Shown: positions 8,563-16,641, numbered from the stretch's first letter. The stretch is 18,141 nucleotides of DNA from Marinoscillum sp964351885 (GCA_964351885.1 CAYGPP010000078.1:1-18141), one strand, 5' to 3'. Notes: a model not told the origin generated them from the letters alone. Translations and numbers: made by a program.

Positions 8563-9309
8563 TTACGAATTCCATATTTCCCAAGAACGATCCGCTTGTA
8601 GATAAAGCATTTCTAATCCATTCTTGGTTTTAGCGCCTCTTTTTCTCCCCTCGTTCATAAAGGCGGTCTCCTCTGGATTGTAGACAATATCATATAGATA
8701 CTGCTGGGCATGTACCGCCTCATATGGTAAATCTGGCCTAGTCTCCAAATTTGGAGTCATGCCCAGAGGAGTTGTATTCACTATCATGTCCGCCTTTGCT
8801 ACATAACTCGGGTTTTCATGTAAATCCTGATATGTCAAATCTCCTTTTGTTCTTTGCCGGGAGACTACCATGTACTTAATCCCTAGATCCAAAAATGATG
8901 CTTCAACTGCTTTGGAAGCCCCTCCTCCACCGAGTATTAATGCCTGTTCGCAAGTAATATTTCCTTGAAAATAGTTGACAACAGACTGTTTGAAGGCAAG
9001 GAAATCAGAATTGTAACCCACTAGTTTAGTCCCTTCTCTTTTAATCACATTAACAGCTCCTACCTTGTGGGCGCTCGTGTCTAGTCGATCTAGAAAGCGT
9101 CTGACATTTTCTTTATGTGGTACAGTCACGTTCACTCCTACTAAGTCGGGATATCGTTCCCACAATGTCGGAAAATCCTTGAGGTATTCAATATCAAAAA
9201 GATCGTAAGAGTGAGTGTCTTGCAGACCAAGCTTTTCAAATTTCTCCGTGAAATATTCTCGAGAAAATGAGTGACTTAGTGGGTGACCTATTAAACCGAA
9301 ACGTTTCAT
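8563..9309 (-). CDS. aroE: Shikimate dehydrogenase
   Basis: AroE reduces 3-dehydroshikimate to shikimate with NADPH, the fourth step of the shikimate pathway, in the cytoplasm. The 248 residues are near the short end of the family. The N-terminal substrate domain has GHPLSHSFS (residues 8-16; its Ser residues hold shikimate) and NVTVPHKE with catalytic Lys66. Asn87 and Asp102 complete the site. The Rossmann half starts at LILGGGGASKA, with a glycine loop at about 127-132. INTTPLGM-type and NGLEML segments follow in normal order. It lies 77 bases after popT and 7 bases before uvrB on the same strand, so it probably belongs to one transcript with them. Nothing is truncated. Confidence 0.95.
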   Translation of the reverse strand: MKRFGLIGHPLSHSFSREYFTEKFEKLGLQDTHSYDLFDIEYLKDFPTLWERYPDLVGVNVTVPHKENVRRFLDRLDTSAHKVGAVNVIKREGTKLVGYNSDFLAFKQSVVNYFQGNITCEQALILGGGGASKAVEASFLDLGIKYMVVSRQRTKGDLTYQDLHENPSYVAKADMIVNTTPLGMTPNLETRPDLPYEAVHAQQYLYDIVYNPEETAFMNEGRKRGAKTKNGLEMLYLQADRSWEIWNS

Positions 9310-9386
9310 CCAAACGACATTTTTGATTAGAAAGTAATGACTCTATTGCCTTTAAATATAAGCTATTCGGACAATGACTTGAGAGA

Positions 9387-10283
9387 TTAAGTCGTCTTAT
9401 TCGCTGACTTTTCCATTAACCAGACTAAGAAGAAACCCACAATTGCCAGTCCGAAAGCGATCAAAAAACTTTGATCCAATTGTGGTAAGTACCACTCATA
9501 CCCTACTGCCTTCTCCTTACCGCCTTCCAATAGCATCACTTGGGTGATCTTCCAAGGCCAAATAATCGCCAGAGAACCAGCAACAAATCCAGTAAGAATA
9601 CTGATCGTAAGGTCTTGGTAATTTTTGAATAAGTATGAAAGCATCCGTGAGAACAGAACCAGACCTACTACACAGCCTATCGCGATAGGGATAAGAACAC
9701 CAAAGCTTAAACTGCTAATAGCTTGCATCACGAGTAGATAGTTGCCCATGAGCAATAGAATATAGGAACCTGACAAGCCAGGTAGGATCATACTGCAGAT
9801 GGCCACCGCGCCACAAAGCATCAGATAAACGAACGAATCACTGGCCTCAGCAGGAGGTAAAAAAGCAATGCCTGCAGCAATAATTACCCCAATGAAAATG
9901 GCTAGAATGTTTACAAAAGATAACTGAGAAATCTGTTTACCCACACCCAAAATTGATGCGATGATTAAGCCAAAAAAGAATGACAGAGTAAAAGTTTCAT
10001 AGTTTAGGAATGCCAACTCCAAGACCTTGGCTAAACTAAGTATGCTAATGGCTATACCAGAAAAAATAGCTACCAAAAAATACAGATCAGTCTTTAGAGC
10101 AAACAGTTTTAAATCACCACTAAAAATGAGTTTCAAAGCATTCAAATCAAAAGATTTCAATGAGTCAATCAATCGCTGATAGATGCCTGTAATAAATGCG
10201 ATGGTCCCTCCCGAAACTCCAGGAATTACATTCGCAGCACCCATGGCAAGTCCTTTGAGGACAAAGCCTACATATTGGTTCAT
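9387..10283 (-). CDS. popT: DUF368 polyprenyl-phosphate transporter
   Basis: This is a 298-residue polytopic inner-membrane protein with about eight to ten hydrophobic segments. DUF368 proteins (PopT) have been shown in other bacteria to return undecaprenyl phosphate to the cytoplasmic face, so the lipid carrier can be reused for peptidoglycan, capsule and O-antigen synthesis. The family signature appears twice, once in each half: NVIPGVSGGT (residues 18-27) and MILPGLSGSY (around 168-172). This fits an internal inverted repeat of the transporter fold. The ATG overlaps the comA stop in an ATGA (10280-10283), which implies translational coupling. A polysaccharide export module lies upstream on the same strand, a plausible consumer of the carrier. 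The family call is firm; the transport role is transferred from homologues. Confidence 0.88.
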   Translation of the reverse strand: MNQYVGFVLKGLAMGAANVIPGVSGGTIAFITGIYQRLIDSLKSFDLNALKLIFSGDLKLFALKTDLYFLVAIFSGIAISILSLAKVLELAFLNYETFTLSFFFGLIIASILGVGKQISQLSFVNILAIFIGVIIAAGIAFLPPAEASDSFVYLMLCGAVAICSMILPGLSGSYILLLMGNYLLVMQAISSLSFGVLIPIAIGCVVGLVLFSRMLSYLFKNYQDLTISILTGFVAGSLAIIWPWKITQVMLLEGGKEKAVGYEWYLPQLDQSFLIAFGLAIVGFFLVWLMEKSANKTT

Positions 10284-11045
10284 TTTTTGTCTAGAAAATA
10301 ATCGAAGGTATCACCTCTTAGACCTAAGCGAATAGTCTCAAGGGGAATAATATCATTTGGAGCAATGTTTCCAAGGTTAACATTGGTACCAATGAGTTTA
10401 ATAAACCAAACCTGCTGCGCCTTTTGCGGTGCTTCCCATAAAATTTTATCTTCAGGAATCTTAGTCAAAATCTCTTCAACCAAGCCTTGTCTTACCTCGC
10501 CCGAGTCTCTGAAGAGTCCTACATTTCGACTTTCACGAGCCTCTCCGATCACTTTCCATGCNNNNNNNNNNAAGTTCTGTTTGCATTTGCTCTATCCACT
10601 TATAAGGAGGGATGATCTTAGCAGCATCTTTTGATCCAACTTCACTTAGGACAGTCACTTGCTTAGATAAGGTTTCAATATATCCACATTTCTCATCATG
10701 ATCCATCTCTATCGAACCATCCGACACTTCTGCATGAACTAACCCATACTGATCCAATACCTTTCGGTATTGGTCAAACTGCCCACGGATAATAAAAGCT
10801 TCGAACAGCGTACCCCCAAGATATACAGGCACGCCAGCAGCCTTATAAAGTGCTAACTTCTCTTTTAGATTTTTGGTGACATAAGAAGTAGCCCAACCCA
10901 ATTTTACTATATCAATGAAATCACCGGAGGTTTCTATCATGTCCTCAACCTCTCTCAGGCTAAGACCCTTGTCCATAACCATGGTAAAACCAGTGTTTCG
11001 GGGTTTGTCAGTTCTCTCGGGGATTTGATCTAAATGGTAATTCAT
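10280..11045 (-). CDS. comA: Phosphosulfolactate synthase, split by an assembly gap
   Basis: ComA adds sulfite to phosphoenolpyruvate to give (2R)-phospho-3-sulfolactate. The product feeds coenzyme M in methanogens and sulfolactate in some bacteria. The barrel's family motifs are visible: GFTMVMDKGLS (about 19-29), DFIDIVKLGWATS (about 42-54), VYLGGTLFEAF, EVSDGS, LSEVGSKD and, after the gap, AWKVIGEARES. Ten Ns sit at 10562-10571. The two sides are each open but out of frame by one base when joined across 10 Ns. The upstream part ends at Leu158 and the downstream part resumes with Ala-Trp-Lys. The family has a Glu-x-Gly before Ala here, so 9 bases are probably missing, giving about 254 residues, the normal length. 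I read the gene as intact. It follows the TPR gene by 69 bases and overlaps popT by four. Confidence 0.88.
10562..10571. other. Scaffold gap (10 N) inside comA
   Basis: Ten undetermined bases interrupt comA between codons for Leu158 and Ala-Trp-Lys. Frame and family alignment point to 9 real bases, so the N count is probably a placeholder. The gap creates a false frameshift and two apparent half-genes. Confidence 0.95.
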
Positions 11046-11071
11046 AATGATGATTTACAAAACTGTTATTG

Positions 11072-11084
11072 GAGCGCAAAATTC
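11072..11084 (-). promoter_or_regulatory. Possible promoter element upstream of comA
   Basis: The minus strand reads GAATTTTGCGCTC starting 39 bases before the comA ATG. GAATTTTG differs from the Bacteroidota -7 consensus TAnnTTTG only at its first base. The 12 bases AATTTTGCGCTC are identical to those before the VOC gene. TTG triplets lie upstream but closer than the usual spacing. It could give comA-popT an internal promoter after the TPR gene. Confidence 0.3.
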
Positions 11085-11114
11085 TACAATTCCAATGACA
11101 ATGACTGGTTATGA

Positions 11115-12515
11115 TTAGTTGTTTTTTCGATACTGCTCAATGATGCGATAAAGTGCCTTTTGAGTTTGTAGATTGGGAAGAAAGTCAAACAACTGTAGAT
11201 GTCCTTCGAAATCTAACATGAGCGCGGTTTCTAAATGATTAATGGCTAATTTATACTTTCCAGCTTCAATCAAATAAACAACGCTTCTATAAAACAGATT
11301 GGAATTATCAGGCAACTCTGCCAAGCCATTTTCTATAGTCTCTTGGGCTTTTTCGTATTCCCCTTGCTCATAAAAAATATTAGACCAATCTAGCCATAGG
11401 TTACTGTCATCATGCTGAAAATTGCTAGCTTCCTCATATGCTTCATGTGCCGCTATTATATTGCCCAGAGCTCCTTCTGCATCCGCCAGAGCCTTCCAGT
11501 ACATCCCATTTTCTGGATCGAGTTTGATCGCTTTATTGAAAAAATGAACGGCCTCATACCATTTCTCTTGAAACATTAGGCTAGCCCCAAGGCCAAACCA
11601 AGCTTCATGATATAACTGATCTAACTTCGTTGCCTTCTGATAATTCTTAATAGCTAAATCAAGATGCATCATCTTCTCATACGCGGCACCAATGTGACAA
11701 TAAGTTTCGGCTGTAGGGCCTTCAATATCCATGGTTTTGGTATACGCATTAAGCGCCTTATCAAAACGCTCCAGATTCATATAAGCGTTACCCATGTTGA
11801 AGTGGGCACTACTAAAGTCTTCATCTATTGCAATGGCATATTCGTAAGCGTCAACAGACTTTTCGAACTGCTCTAACTTATTGTAAACAATACCCAAATT
11901 ATACCAGGCATACTCTGAATATGGATCCTGATCAATAAACTTATGGTAGTAATCAAGGCTGCTTTCTAACTCACCTGACACATCCAGACAGTAGGCTAAT
12001 TCATAAAGGGCGTTCTCGTTGAGCATGTTGAACTCAATTGCCAACTTATAATTTTCTGCCGCTTTCATAAAGTCACTAAGTCCTTGATAGGCCAACCCAA
12101 TACTATAGTAAACCTCGTCCTTATCTTCAGAGAATTCGATCGTCTTTTGATAGCAATCAATTGCTTCTCGATATTCGGCTTTAAGTGAATGAATTGTTCC
12201 TTTTTGTGTGAGCAACTCAGGGTCGTTTGGATGATAATTAAGCGCATCAGTCAAAATAGCAATTGCCTCCTCTATCCTATCTAGTTTCACTAGTAGATCA
12301 GCTTTCTCCATAATGATATCCATAGAAAAAGAATATTGCTCTAAGCCAACTTCGCAGGCCTTTAGTCCCTGACGAAATTTTTCGTGATTTTGGTAATATG
12401 AAATGACCAGAAGAAACGATTCTTCGTCAAAGTAAAATGATGAGCGATTCTTAAGGAATGCTTCAAACTTCTTGACCAACTCCCTCTCTTCCTTCCGCTT
12501 ATACTCTTCGTGCAT
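11115..12515 (-). CDS. Tetratricopeptide repeat protein, 466 residues
   Basis: This is a cytoplasmic-looking protein with no signal peptide or membrane segment, made almost wholly of TPR units. At least nine 34-residue repeats can be read from about residue 60 to 430, each with the small-residue and aromatic pattern of TPR helices. Clear examples are AWYNLGIVYNKLEQFEKSVD, AHFNMGNAYMNLERFDKALN and AWFGLGASLMFQEKWYEAV. The N-terminal 55 residues are charged and precede the repeats (RKEERELVKKFEAFL, then SFYFDEESFLLVISYY). That head is reminiscent of a TPR family widespread in Bacteroidota. TPR arrays bind partner proteins; the partner is not known. It lies 100 bases after cpsB and 69 bases before comA on the same strand. 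A link to the ComA/PopT genes is possible, but only context suggests it. Confidence 0.88.
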   Translation of the reverse strand: MHEEYKRKEERELVKKFEAFLKNRSSFYFDEESFLLVISYYQNHEKFRQGLKACEVGLEQYSFSMDIIMEKADLLVKLDRIEEAIAILTDALNYHPNDPELLTQKGTIHSLKAEYREAIDCYQKTIEFSEDKDEVYYSIGLAYQGLSDFMKAAENYKLAIEFNMLNENALYELAYCLDVSGELESSLDYYHKFIDQDPYSEYAWYNLGIVYNKLEQFEKSVDAYEYAIAIDEDFSSAHFNMGNAYMNLERFDKALNAYTKTMDIEGPTAETYCHIGAAYEKMMHLDLAIKNYQKATKLDQLYHEAWFGLGASLMFQEKWYEAVHFFNKAIKLDPENGMYWKALADAEGALGNIIAAHEAYEEASNFQHDDSNLWLDWSNIFYEQGEYEKAQETIENGLAELPDNSNLFYRSVVYLIEAGKYKLAINHLETALMLDFEGHLQLFDFLPNLQTQKALYRIIEQYRKNN

Positions 12516-12615
12516 ATAAATTAAGATTATAGTGCATTATCTAGTTGTAACAATATAATTCAAAAACAAGTCGTCCTGAATTGAATAGGCTAAAAAAGTT
12601 TTCCACAAAGCTAGG

Positions 12616-13329
12616 TTAGATCAACGAATTGTTAAGCAATTGAGCCTTAGGAATTGCTACTTGAAGTGCCTTTTTTAAACCTTCAATCTGACCAAAACGA
12701 TGCAAATCAGACCCTAGAAAATCGACATTACCTTGTTTGAGCAATGCCATTGCTTTCTTCTTTGGTTCCGATCCATAAAACCCCTTCAACGATGGTAAAG
12801 AAATTTGGTTCATGACACCTAATTCGATCAACCGATTTGATAAATCCGACTTAGGATCTAAGTATTCGTAACGTTCAGGATGTGCCAAAATAGGATTGTA
12901 GCCCTGAGCTTTTAGCTCAAATATGGTTTCTTCTAAGATCACCGGTTTTGATTGAAACCCAGTTTCAAACAACACATATCTGGCTTTCCCAAAGCTCAAA
13001 ATTGGCTCCCCATTTTTAATCGCAGAAAGAAACTCAGGATCTAAAAAATATTCAGCTGCTGCTTCAATAGAAACGTCTATTCCTGTTTTTAACAATTCTG
13101 ACTTTACTTCTTCCAAAGTAAATCCTATGTTTTTCGCAGAATTTGGATAGAAATCAGGATATATATGAGGCGTGGTTATCAACTTTTTATAGCCCAAATG
13201 AGACATTGCTTTGATGGACTTTATAGACTCATCCAAAGTTTTTACACCATCATCCAAACCAGGCAAAAGATGACTATGAACATCTACTATGAGTTCAGGC
13301 CTGGACTTGCCCGTTAACCACTCTATCAT
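12616..13329 (-). CDS. CpsB/YwqE-type PHP protein-tyrosine phosphatase
   Basis: This 237-residue cytoplasmic enzyme has the PHP metal-dependent phosphohydrolase fold. In this family the phosphatase removes phosphate from the tyrosine cluster of the cognate Wzc/CpsD kinase. The metal ligands are visible in order: HSHLLPGLDDG (His18, His20, Asp26-Asp27), TPHIYP (His55), EAAAEYFLD with its Glu, ILAHPERYEY, and FLGSDLHR near the C-terminus. It lies directly downstream of the Wzc-like kinase on the same strand, 115 bases away, the usual pairing of kinase and phosphatase in polysaccharide loci. Its likely substrate is the Gly-Tyr tail of that kinase. The gap before it is longer than others in this run. 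No convincing promoter was found there, only a 29-codon open frame. Confidence 0.92.
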   Translation of the reverse strand: MIEWLTGKSRPELIVDVHSHLLPGLDDGVKTLDESIKSIKAMSHLGYKKLITTPHIYPDFYPNSAKNIGFTLEEVKSELLKTGIDVSIEAAAEYFLDPEFLSAIKNGEPILSFGKARYVLFETGFQSKPVILEETIFELKAQGYNPILAHPERYEYLDPKSDLSNRLIELGVMNQISLPSLKGFYGSEPKKKAMALLKQGNVDFLGSDLHRFGQIEGLKKALQVAIPKAQLLNNSLI

Positions 13330-13444
13330 TTTTCCAGAGTTTTATATAACCTCAAATTGTGAAGTAATGCGAACAGCACCTTTCGAATAAAAGCAAGGGA
13401 CCCATTTAAGTAAACGTCTCAAGTACTCCATGCTAAAGAAAATA

Positions 13445-15805
13445 CTAAGCCTTCTTATCTTCTTCACCTTCATTCTCTTCGTAGTAGCCATAACCGTAAC
13501 CATAGCCATAACCATAGCCATAGCCATAACCTTTACCCGATGCTTTGACAGAGTTAAAAATCACTGTGAGGTTAGAAAATCTATTGATCTTACGCAGGTT
13601 TTCTATTGACTTGACAAAGGAACGCTTAGAATAATCAGCACGCACAACATACAGTTGCAAATCAGACTTCCGCATACTCATCACAGCATCTGTCACTAAC
13701 CCTACTGGTGGAGTATCCAAAATCACTAAATCATACTTCTCCTTTAGTTGACTCAAAATGCTATCATATTGATCTCCAAGAATTAATTCCGATGGATTAG
13801 GTGGATTGGGGCCCGCTGGGATATAGTCCAGATTCTGAATCGAAGAATTAATCACAAATTCATCAAGTTTATTTTTAACGATTAAAAGTGTGCTCATTCC
13901 CTTTGGTGAGGCTTCATCACCAAAGGCCAAATGTACCTTCGGCTTCCTCATATCCAAATCAACTACACAAACCTTCAATTTGGAAAATGCAATAATAGCT
14001 CCAAGATTAACTGCAATAAATGTTTTTCCCTCTCCAGAAATAGTTGAAGTAATTGTTACCATCTTCGTCTGATTGGTACCATTCAAAAACTCCATGTTTG
14101 TGCGTATCGTTCTTAAGGCTTCACTAATTGAAGATTTAGAACTAGGCTTTATAATCAACTTGGTTAAAGGTAGTTTGTGATTAGTATACTCAGGAACAGC
14201 TCCCAGAATCGGGCTAGAAGTCAGGCTCTCCAACTCGCGCATGCTGGAAATTTTATTATGAAGGAGGTATCTAACTAGCACAAAAATAATCGATAGCAGT
14301 ATGGCTAAAGCTCCTGAAGCAGTATAAATAAGTGTTGGTTTTGGTTTGATTGGGGTAGTGGGATGCGAGGCAGGCTCTAGTATTACATAGTTAGTTACCG
14401 TACCTGCTTTTGTGATCTCAAGATCCATTTTGCTTTGCCAAAGCGACATGAGATAAGACTCTTGCAGTCCATAGAACCTTTGATTTTTATCAAAATCGGT
14501 ACTCATAGCAGGTAGCTTTTCGAACTGCTTTTCAAGCTTATTGGCCTGCTGCTCTACATTTCTAATTTGTTCACGCAAAGCTTGTATCTGATCTGGTATG
14601 AAATTCTTAAGTAATCCCCTTATCTCATTTAGCTGAATGTCCAACTGACGAATGGCGTAAGTATTTTCATTATACGAATACAGTTTGTCCTGACGCTCAG
14701 CCTTAATCTTCTTGAAATCTGCGACAAGTTCATAGAACTCACGAGGTAAATTGACAGAAATAGGATAGGTGAGTAAAGAATCATTCTGAACAAACTCTTT
14801 TCTCAAATTTTCTAAACCCAATAAATGCATCTTCAATTTAAGCCGAGTAGAATCCAGACTCTTAAGATATCCTATAGTTACCTGCAAATCATTACTTAAA
14901 CTCAGCGTCTTGTTCTCAATAATGAAATCTTCAAAGTAAGTTTCAAAAGTCTCTAGTTTAGACTCAGTGACTGTTATCTGAGAATTCAAAAACTTAATCT
15001 TCTGATCAATCGCTTGATTTTTTGCCCGCTTCGTGTAGTCCAAATACAAAGTATCTATGGCTGTGATGAGATCTCGAGCCTTGTACACATTGTGATCAGC
15101 TAGAGAAATTCTAATGGTACGTGCATTGAAGTTTTCAGGACGAACGACCACATTTTGGTGCAAATAATTGATTAGTGCATTTCGACTATTTATGGTGAAA
15201 TAGTAGTTCCCTTCTACAGAAGGAAAACTGAATTGTGAAGTTTTTTCGATTAGAAGGTTCACATCTGAGTTAGAAATCTTATCTCCAAAAGAATAAGCCT
15301 GAAAGCCTCCGCCAAGATCAATTTCAAAACTGTTTTCGCCAGTTATATTAAGATTAATTGTTCGGTCATAAAAACTAGCGTTCTTCACTAAGTGTGAAAC
15401 CACAAATGGATGATTGTGATAGCGCTCATCTGTCAAATATCGACCATAGTAATGGTAAGAGACATCCATTCCAACAGCATCAACGACTTTCCCAAAGAAA
15501 AGTCGGGATTTAAGTAATTCTATTTCACCAGAAATACCTTGCCCCATAACACTAGCTGAAGCTGCTCCTTTGGTCAATCCTAGGGTAGTCGCCTCGCTTT
15601 CAAAGTCTAACTTCAGAATAGAAGTGGACTCATAAACGGGCTTAGTGTACCGAACATAAATGTAGGCACTTGAAAAAGCAATTATCAGAAAAAGCAATAT
15701 CCAAATAATACTCTTCCTCAGGATGAATAGAAATTTGCCAAGATCGAAAGAATTAAAAATTTCCGTCTCGCTTGATTGATTCTCTATGTGTTCTACTGGA
15801 GTCAA
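13445..15805 (-). CDS. Wzc-like polysaccharide co-polymerase and tyrosine autokinase
   Basis: This inner-membrane protein governs polysaccharide chain length and export through cycles of tyrosine autophosphorylation. With a TTG start at 15805 it has 786 residues. Parts in order are a short cytoplasmic head, TM1 (about 33-52), a large periplasmic Wzz domain with a long coiled coil (about 260-470), TM2 (about 493-517), then the BY-kinase domain. That domain has Walker A GEGKT (Lys594), Walker A' VVDLDMRKPK (Asp616, Asp618) and Walker B ILDTPP (Asp697). The C-terminus has eight Gly-Tyr pairs plus one Tyr (759-775) and an acidic tail. An in-frame ATG at 15907 would add 34 Cys- and Tyr-rich residues and overlap wza by over 100 bases, so I prefer the TTG, whose TTGA overlaps the wza stop. 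The phosphatase gene follows. Confidence 0.92.
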   Translation of the reverse strand: MTPVEHIENQSSETEIFNSFDLGKFLFILRKSIIWILLFLIIAFSSAYIYVRYTKPVYESTSILKLDFESEATTLGLTKGAASASVMGQGISGEIELLKSRLFFGKVVDAVGMDVSYHYYGRYLTDERYHNHPFVVSHLVKNASFYDRTINLNITGENSFEIDLGGGFQAYSFGDKISNSDVNLLIEKTSQFSFPSVEGNYYFTINSRNALINYLHQNVVVRPENFNARTIRISLADHNVYKARDLITAIDTLYLDYTKRAKNQAIDQKIKFLNSQITVTESKLETFETYFEDFIIENKTLSLSNDLQVTIGYLKSLDSTRLKLKMHLLGLENLRKEFVQNDSLLTYPISVNLPREFYELVADFKKIKAERQDKLYSYNENTYAIRQLDIQLNEIRGLLKNFIPDQIQALREQIRNVEQQANKLEKQFEKLPAMSTDFDKNQRFYGLQESYLMSLWQSKMDLEITKAGTVTNYVILEPASHPTTPIKPKPTLIYTASGALAILLSIIFVLVRYLLHNKISSMRELESLTSSPILGAVPEYTNHKLPLTKLIIKPSSKSSISEALRTIRTNMEFLNGTNQTKMVTITSTISGEGKTFIAVNLGAIIAFSKLKVCVVDLDMRKPKVHLAFGDEASPKGMSTLLIVKNKLDEFVINSSIQNLDYIPAGPNPPNPSELILGDQYDSILSQLKEKYDLVILDTPPVGLVTDAVMSMRKSDLQLYVVRADYSKRSFVKSIENLRKINRFSNLTVIFNSVKASGKGYGYGYGYGYGYGYGYYEENEGEEDKKA
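13481..13531 (-). repeat. Gly-Tyr hexamer tract encoding the kinase tyrosine tail
   Basis: Eight successive GGY-TAY hexamers followed by one TAC encode (Gly-Tyr)x8-Tyr at the C-terminus of the Wzc-like kinase. The third bases vary between T and C from unit to unit, so the DNA repeat is imperfect while the protein repeat is exact. BY-kinases autophosphorylate on such clusters. Confidence 0.9.
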
Positions 15806-16581
15806 TTTGTAAGATTCTGAATAACTAATACAAAGGCAATCACACTCGAAGTAATTGATAGAATAGGGGAAATATCTCTCAGGCCTTGTTGCCAAGGTCT
15901 TCTCCAAGGCTCAACATAAATAACATCCCCAGGTTGGACATCCACGACCGAAGCTCTCATTCCTGAAATGGTAGTCATATCGATCTGAAACACTTGAGGA
16001 TCGTTTAGGTCGCCCCGAATTAAGCGAATATTTCCTGCCTTTGCTCCAAGATTCAACCCTCCGTACAAAGCCAATACTTCTGCCAAAGATGTATGCTCAT
16101 TCGTCAACGGAAGCACCTGTCCTCCATTCACTCCTAGCACAACTACTCTCCGATTGGCCAAAGTCATCTTTACAAATGACTCTTTGAAGAATTCATCATA
16201 GGCCTGCTCTACAATGGTCTCTGCTTCTTGAATTGTCAAACCATCAATTTTCACCATTCCCACCATGGGAAGTTTTACTAAACCGTCAGATTGAACTAAG
16301 TACTGAAACCTCTGAAATTGATTCTGTTGTCCTTGCTGTCCCATCATCTCAGGATCAACGAGGCGTTCTCCATCGTTAGCAAAAACATTGACTTCTACCC
16401 AATCGTTTACAACTAAGATATGATTGTCTAGAGCATTCTGAATTGGTTGGGATAGATCCTTTTCCGTAAATTCCTCATCAAGGCTGAAAAGAATATCCTG
16501 CTTGTAAACTTTGCAGCCGACAGTTAAATATGCCGCTACAAGTAAAAAACAAAAAAGATTTAGGGTTCGATAAATCATCAA
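15802..16581 (-). CDS. Wza-like polysaccharide export lipoprotein
   Basis: This 259-residue protein of the polysaccharide export (Poly_export/SLB) family carries exopolysaccharide across the outer membrane together with the Wzc-like partner. Residues 1-22 form a hydrophobic signal peptide ending in LTVGC, so Cys23 is probably lipidated, although Thr rather than Leu or Val stands at -3. The export domain follows (VVNDWVEVNVF, then LVQSDGLVKLPMVGMVKIDGLT, about 54-120). An SLB-like beta-grasp region comes next (VVVLGVNGGQVLPL, and PGDVIYVEPW near 217-226). Residues 237-259 form a hydrophobic C-terminal helix, as seen in many Bacteroidota members. A Gln-rich insert (GQQGQQNQFQRFQ) sits around residue 80. 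It is 60 bases after the GT4 gene, and its TGA stop overlaps the TTG start of the kinase gene. Confidence 0.92.
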   Translation of the reverse strand: MMIYRTLNLFCFLLVAAYLTVGCKVYKQDILFSLDEEFTEKDLSQPIQNALDNHILVVNDWVEVNVFANDGERLVDPEMMGQQGQQNQFQRFQYLVQSDGLVKLPMVGMVKIDGLTIQEAETIVEQAYDEFFKESFVKMTLANRRVVVLGVNGGQVLPLTNEHTSLAEVLALYGGLNLGAKAGNIRLIRGDLNDPQVFQIDMTTISGMRASVVDVQPGDVIYVEPWRRPWQQGLRDISPILSITSSVIAFVLVIQNLTN

Positions 16582-16641
16582 TGATCTTTCTTTATCTGCG
16601 AAGATAGATTAAATGTCATCCAAATCTAATGATACCAATGT

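Noticed and set aside
9310..9386. TATATTTA box upstream of aroE as a promoter
   Set aside because: One mismatch to TAnnTTTG and the nearest TTG only 11 bases away; the gene is more simply read from the upstream transcript.
10280..10552. Separate 90-residue gene starting at Met-Ile-Gly-Glu
   Set aside because: It is the C-terminal part of ComA; reading the frame back to the gap gives Ala-Trp-Lys-Val before this stretch, and its first residue as read out of frame is an artefact of the N run.
11090..11112. Imperfect hairpin CCAGT/ATTGG after the TPR gene
   Set aside because: A five-pair stem with a wobble and no T tract; it does not look like a terminator.
13432..13527. Met-rich minus-strand frame overlapping the kinase tail (MAMAMVMAMV start)
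   Set aside because: It is the out-of-frame reading of the Gly-Tyr hexamers, so the repeated Met-Ala pattern is a by-product of the repeat.
13481..13531. Short direct repeats that might suggest a CRISPR or other array
   Set aside because: Six-base coding units with no spacers, fully explained by the Gly-Tyr protein repeat.
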